Shown: one piece after another, positions 59,245 to 64,000 of the stretch
Position numbering within the stretch: position 1 is the stretch's first letter
Layout of the letters: each line of letters starts with the position of its first letter
From: Macrotrachela quadricornifera
Taxonomy: Eukaryota > Rotifera > Eurotatoria > Philodinida > Philodinidae
NCBI GenBank assembly: GCA_022393335.1
Contig: JAJEKB010000844.1
Location: 88,761 to 152,760, forward strand
DNA length: 64,000 nt
Direction: 5' to 3'
Notes under the pieces: generated by a model
Databases searched by the model: none
Told to the model about the DNA's origin: nothing
Seen by the model: the letters and a program-made list of their open reading frames with translations, nothing else
Program-made: the position numbers and the translations under genes

Positions 59245-60576
59245 TTAAATATTAAGATCATTATGTTTAAATGTTTTTAAAGAAAACTGTTTTCGTTGTT
59301 GTTTTAAACGTTGAAATTCTTCATCATGATTTGAATTATAAATTTTTGATTGCAAATAATATGATGAATTAATAGATGATGTTGTACTATTTAATAAAGT
59401 TCGTTGTGTTGTTATATTATCATTTTGTTGTGAAAAATTCTTTTGAAAATATGTACAAATACGATAACGAAATGTTATTTTAAGTGTATCTAAAAATTTT
59501 TGATTAAATGCACAATAGAAAAAAAAATTTATTGAATAATTTAATAATAACATTATATTTGTTATTAATTTTTGTATACGAAAACCTCCATAAATATAAT
59601 TTGGATAGTTTTTTTTTGTTATTTGTCGAATAAAATTTGGATATGATACTATTGTAAATGTATTACATATAAGAAAAACGACAACAACTGCAACAAGTGT
59701 TTTTGTTAAACGATGTTCATCACGTAAACGTTTTTGTTTTATTGCTGGTATAATTGGTGTTGATAAAGAATTTAAATAATTATGTTGTCGTGCAACAAGT
59801 TCACCTAATGTATAACGATTTGAATGTTGAACACGTTTAATTAATTTTAAATTAAGAAAAAGTAATATTATAACTGGTAAAATTTGATTTAATATAAACA
59901 TTGTTATATAATATGCATTTCTATATGGTAAAAATATTTTTCGAGAATATACAACAACACAAAAACATTGACCAATATGTGAGAAATTTTTTGATGAATA
60001 TTGTATAAGAAATGGATGTGTTGAACATGTTGAAGAATTAAATGAACGTTCAGGTCCAAGAACATTTTTTACATTTTCAATTAAAAATCGAGGAAAACTA
60101 AGTAAAGCACATATAAGTAATATTATTATTATTACTATACGTGCATAACGTGGTTTACAAAAACTTCGTGTACGTAATGGATAAGTTGTAAATAAATATC
60201 GTTCAATTGTTAATGCTAATGTTATCATTATACTAACTTGACCAAAATAATTTGCTAATGGCATATAAAATTGTGATTCAAAACGTATTAAAGTATAAAA
60301 TATATCCTTATGACGAATATAATCACCACGAACAATTGAAAATGGTGATATAGATATTAATGTTAACATATCAGCTATAGCTAAACCAGTTAAATATGTA
60401 TATGGTGATTCTTTGAGACGACGTTGAAGAAGAACACATAAATTAAGTATATTACATACAATACCAAATATACATATAGTTAATATAATATAACGATAAC
60501 CAAATATTTCAATATCATGTAATGTATCAGAATAAATTAATTCATTTTTATTTGATAAACATGGATTTCTACTCAT
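59245..60576 (-). CDS. Class A GPCR, peptide (FMRFamide-like) receptor type
   Basis: Seven-helix receptor of 443 aa from a single exon. TM1 has GIVCNILNLCVLL; TM2 YLTGLAIADMLTL with the conserved Asp69; TM3 ends IMITLALTIERYLFTTYPL, with ERY at 125-127 in place of DRY; TM6 TLVAVVVVFLICNTF; TM7 SINFFFYCAFNQKF in the NPxxY position, where Pro is replaced. This TM3/TM7 pattern and the long, Cys-containing second loop (CSTHPF...CFCVVV) are typical of the invertebrate FMRFamide/myosuppressin/thyrotropin-releasing-type peptide receptors. The third inner loop is moderately long and basic; the C-tail is about 75 residues, Ser/Gln-rich, ending without a PDZ-like motif. The ligand cannot be predicted. 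Intronless GPCRs are common, so this is not odd in itself. Confidence 0.92.
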   Translation of the reverse strand: MSRNPCLSNKNELIYSDTLHDIEIFGYRYIILTICIFGIVCNILNLCVLLQRRLKESPYTYLTGLAIADMLTLISISPFSIVRGDYIRHKDIFYTLIRFESQFYMPLANYFGQVSIMITLALTIERYLFTTYPLRTRSFCKPRYARIVIIIILLICALLSFPRFLIENVKNVLGPERSFNSSTCSTHPFLIQYSSKNFSHIGQCFCVVVYSRKIFLPYRNAYYITMFILNQILPVIILLFLNLKLIKRVQHSNRYTLGELVARQHNYLNSLSTPIIPAIKQKRLRDEHRLTKTLVAVVVVFLICNTFTIVSYPNFIRQITKKNYPNYIYGGFRIQKLITNIMLLLNYSINFFFYCAFNQKFLDTLKITFRYRICTYFQKNFSQQNDNITTQRTLLNSTTSSINSSYYLQSKIYNSNHDEEFQRLKQQRKQFSLKTFKHNDLNI

Positions 60577-63500
60577 GATGATATTTTTAAAGAATTTTTA
60601 TACATCTAAAAAAATAATTTTCATTGATTATAAGAAAAGAAAAAAAAGAGAAATAAATTATTATTAAAAAAAAATAAAAAGTACTTACTTTATTCTATCT
60701 ATCTAAAATTAAATCAGTTTCTGACAATTGAACATATCAAAAACATTCATTTTACAAGATATCTTGTTTTTTTTTTACGGATTTAATTTTATATTCATAT
60801 ATATATATAGGAAAATAACACAATCTATTAATTTGTAAAAATAACAAAGTAAAAAGAAAAAATGTTGTATTCTGAAACAAATAAAGTAGAAAAATAGTTA
60901 GTTAGTTTTTCTTCTATTTACCGTTTGTGTAAATAAAGAACACAAATCTTTGAAGAAATTTATTGAATAAGAAAAGAATGATGATTTTAATGATAATTTA
61001 TGTCTTCTTGTACTCATGTATGTCTTTTATGTTGACAAACCATAATTTTGTCAGAATGAATATATTTTAATAATAAATATGAATGAGAGTGCATTTTGTA
61101 TACGACGTTTCTATTAAAAACAAGAAAAAGAAATACTATTTAGTTTTTGGGTTTTTTTTATTAAAATTATAATAAAAAATAATAATCTTAACTGATAAAT
61201 AAAAAAAAATATATGTATATATAAATTTTTCTATTATTTATATATAGAAACGGAATGATAGATAATGTCAAATGATTATATATATGCACTATAAATAAAC
61301 AATTTCTTTACCATTCAACGGAATATATTATCTCTGATAATGATTTTTTTTTTTTTTTTTTTTGATAAAATAAGAGAAGTGAATATTCTTTCCATAGAGA
61401 AAAATCATCGTCTTTCAATAATTATTACACTTATTTTATTCTCAAAGGACATATGATTTCATACAGATTTATTTCTCTTTAATAATTGTTTTGTTTTTTC
61501 TTGTTATTCATTCTATCTATCAATAAGCCTGATTTTCGGAAAAAGTAAATGAATACTTCTATTCAAAGATTTTCAAATTGAAAAAAAACTTTTTTCATCT
61601 ATAAGTATATATTAATCTAATATGAAAATGTGATAAATGTAATAACAAAATAGATATATCACTATTTCGAATGGTATATTTATTGGTTTATACTCAAGAA
61701 AAATCTGTATATACATAGTTAGATACGATTAATTGTACCCAAATGATATCTATCAATAAGTTGTTTTTTTTCTTCTTTTTTATTATCATAGACTATGTCA
61801 AAATAAATCATTGATTTTTTATATTATGAATATCGAAGGAATACAATTAAACATTACCTATGTTAAAATTTATTCGTGAGATTAATGATGTGCATAGTTT
61901 ATGAATGTTTTTTTTTTTATTTTCTAAAATTATTATACACTAATTTTAGAAAGAAAGTTAATCCTAATTATATGAATAAAATATATCTCTATCTATCGAA
62001 TAGAATTTCATCGTTTCTTACATAGCGATAATTTACTAATAGGTCATTGGTCATTTGATATATTGTAATGAAAAGTAGTATATAATATGATATCTATTAT
62101 TCATAGCTATCGTTAGCAATTATTATAATGAAATATGATGTAATATGAACGAAAAAATCTCCTATGGATTTTTCTTACTTTATATACTGAAAAAAAAAAT
62201 TTTAGATAGATCATATTTATCATTTTGAATATCGATGATTTGGTAAGATAAATTATATCTATTTCTATATAGAAATATAATAAGATATTATATGAATAAT
62301 ATTCAATCTGAGATTAAGTGAAATATTTGGTTAAAATTTCATATTAATTTTGTACTACTTGTAGATGATAATGTTTAAAAAAAAATCAATCATATTTTTC
62401 TTCTCTCATAAAATTTTTTTCTAGATTCATAACAAATTTATATTGCATGTTTGATCATCTTAAAAAAAGGCAATTAGTTAGAAATCTATGTTGGATAAGA
62501 TAGAAAATAATACAAGCAATTTTAATTTATATCATGTAATGATTATATAAAAATAGGATTAAAGATTTTTTCATCCAAACAGTTAAGAAAAATAAATAAA
62601 TATTTTCATAAAGAAATTTATTCAATATATGATCGTTTATTTTAATTACTATCTATTTTTATAATAAGAACATGATTATCATGATTTATACTTTTTCAAC
62701 CTTTTTGTCTTATTGTTAAATTATAAACAATAACATCATGATCTATAAACAACTACAATAGCTGCATTTCGTGTATATTAATAAAAAATAATACAGACAT
62801 GATTCTATAGATAAACCTGATTTAATCTTGTGAATGTAGTAAACATAGAAAAAAGCAACTAGTATATTTATTTATTTATAATATCGTAATAGTATTGTTT
62901 ATAGTTTGACAATAGGAGATTATAGCGAAAAAGGTTAAGGAGAACGTTGCGGTATTGATATAACTTCAAAGGATTGTTAAAATAAACAATCGAAAATTTA
63001 TAATTAAAATTATCTTTTTCATTTTTTATTAATTAATAAAATGAATGTAGATTTAAAAAAATAAAGAGGTCATTATGACATATTATATAAGAATGATTCA
63101 AAATTTTATTATTAGAATAAAATAGGACATCGAAATATCAAGTATATTAAAAGAATAGAAAAGAATAAAGTTATTATAGTTGATAAATCTTGTAGAATGA
63201 TGAATAGATATCCTAAAATAAAATTAAAAAAATTAATATATAAAATATTTTAATCAATCAAAACGATTAATCTATGATTTTTATTATTTTATTTTATATA
63301 AAATTGTTTATATTATTGTGTAATATTAATGGAAAATCGATGGTTCGAATAATATTTCTTTGATAATAACATTATTACTAGAGGGAATATTTGTGTCTAA
63401 AAATAAGTGTAATGAAATCGAGGACGAATCATTTCAATTAGTAAGATGATTGGTTGATTTGAGGTCAACTGGTATTTTATTGTACAATTAATCATTTATT

Positions 63501-63612
63501 TTCTTTTTACATTTATTTTATACAAATTTATATGAAATAAAAATTCAAAAAATCTTGTGTGAATTATTAGAATAATTAAAGAGAATACAATATGTTGAAC
63601 TTACAATATTAA
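60577..63612. other. Intergenic, very AT-rich
   Basis: 3 kb with a T20 tract (61344-61363) and many A/T runs. No coding or RNA feature seen. It should hold the GPCR promoter at its left end. Confidence 0.55.
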
Positions 63613-63942
63613 TTATTTTTTTTGAGAAGTTGTTGTTTTTGAACTTGATGGTTGTCCTAGCTTAAATTGTTCTAATTGTCCAGTATAAACACGTACCATA
63701 AATTTCATATATTCTTCATATGATACTGTTCCATCTTTATTACTATCCATACTTGCAATAACTTGATTAACATCAGTATCTTTATATTCAACATTTGATC
63801 GACGAAGACATTCTTTCATTTCATCTGGTGTAATAGAACCGTTTTGATTACCATCAAAGTCTACAAATGCTTGTGTAATTTCTATAACTTGAGCTGGTTT
63901 TAATTTACTAAAAACAGAATCGTGAGTCTTTTTTTTATCCAT
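63613..63942 (-). CDS. Small EF-hand Ca2+-binding protein
   Basis: Single exon, 109 aa, soluble. Two adjacent EF-hands: loop 1 at 30-41 (DGNQNGSITPDE; ligands Asp30, Asn32, Asn34, Glu41 and Gly35, Ile37) and loop 2 at 66-77 (DSNKDGTVSYEE; Asp66, Asn68, Asp70, Glu77). This is one calmodulin-like lobe, resembling half of calmodulin or troponin C. Loop 2 is canonical; loop 1 has Asn in place of the usual Asp at positions 3 and 5 but should still bind. The N-terminus is Lys-rich (MDKKK) and the last 15 residues Ser/Thr/Lys-rich. No myristoylation signal (no Gly2). Targets unknown; a Ca2+ buffer or sensor is expected. Confidence 0.92.
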   Translation of the reverse strand: MDKKKTHDSVFSKLKPAQVIEITQAFVDFDGNQNGSITPDEMKECLRRSNVEYKDTDVNQVIASMDSNKDGTVSYEEYMKFMVRVYTGQLEQFKLGQPSSSKTTTSQKK

Positions 63943-64000
63943 ATTTTATCGTAATGATAAAAATATTGTGTATTAAATTGTACTATCACGATAATATTTA

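Noticed and set aside
63342..63352. GGTTCGAATAA as a second Pol III B box
   Set aside because: No A box at a suitable distance upstream and no stem pairing; a chance match.
1..64000. CRISPR arrays, operons, ribosome binding sites, phage or plasmid modules
   Set aside because: The spliced animal genes rule out a prokaryotic replicon; no regularly spaced direct repeats were seen.

Overview
The window is nuclear DNA of a small-genome metazoan. It is strongly AT-rich, and its protein-coding genes are cut by many introns of about 50-80 bases with clean GT..AG ends. The gene set (kinesin-3, tensin with SH2-PTB, synaptotagmin, importin alpha, a rhodopsin-type GPCR, an SRCR-vWFA protein) is animal. 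The AT bias, the tiny introns and a few bacterial-looking genes (a CorA Mg2+ transporter, a one-exon vWA protein, perhaps an aldo/keto reductase) next to ordinary animal genes fit a bdelloid rotifer such as Adineta, Rotaria or Didymodactylos. That placement is an inference from gene style; nothing here is a species marker.

Layout. 1-2501 (-): 5' part of a kinesin-3 motor gene of the KIF28/KLP-6 type, with a foldback element in its large intron. 3789-4505 (-): four-helix membrane protein with PY motifs. 6091-6601 (+): secreted phospholipase A2. 8477-11512 (-): two tandem dual-specificity phosphatases. 14694-18897 (+): 14-exon tensin-like gene. 19310-20256 (+): aldo/keto reductase. 20605-22259 (+): SOCS-box protein, with a decayed copy of its 3' end at about 24.6 kb. 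24727-26229 (-): secreted Ntn-hydrolase-like protein of the dcd1/acyltransferase type. 29253-30167 (+): small unrecognised five-exon gene. 30275-33167 (-): synaptotagmin-like double-C2 protein. 35851-37431 (-): intronless importin alpha. 37.4-44.4 kb: gene-poor, with three copies of a dispersed repeat. 44457-45718 (-): 3' half of an SRCR-vWFA gene, and 45750-46119 (+): last exon of another gene; the two meet at a 10-N assembly gap. 46.1-49.8 kb: transposon debris. 49775-52243 (+): CorA transporter with introns. 53469-54767 (+): intronless vWA protein. 56223-57452 (-): NPF-motif repeat protein. 59245-60576 (-): peptide-type GPCR. 63613-63942 (-): small EF-hand protein.

The genes do not form an operon or an obvious pathway. 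They are independent eukaryotic transcription units on both strands. The most notable patterns are: (a) a bacterial-type CorA gene that has gained introns, lying 1.2 kb from an intronless bacterial-like vWA gene; (b) a family of degenerate terminal-inverted-repeat elements found in two long introns in the same orientation relative to the host transcript, plus at least three other foldback structures; (c) an intronless importin alpha that has lost both tryptophans of the minor NLS-binding site; and (d) a disordered protein built around repeated NPF endocytic motifs. Splice sites were placed by hand from reading-frame continuity; almost every junction listed keeps frame and phase, but none has transcript support.
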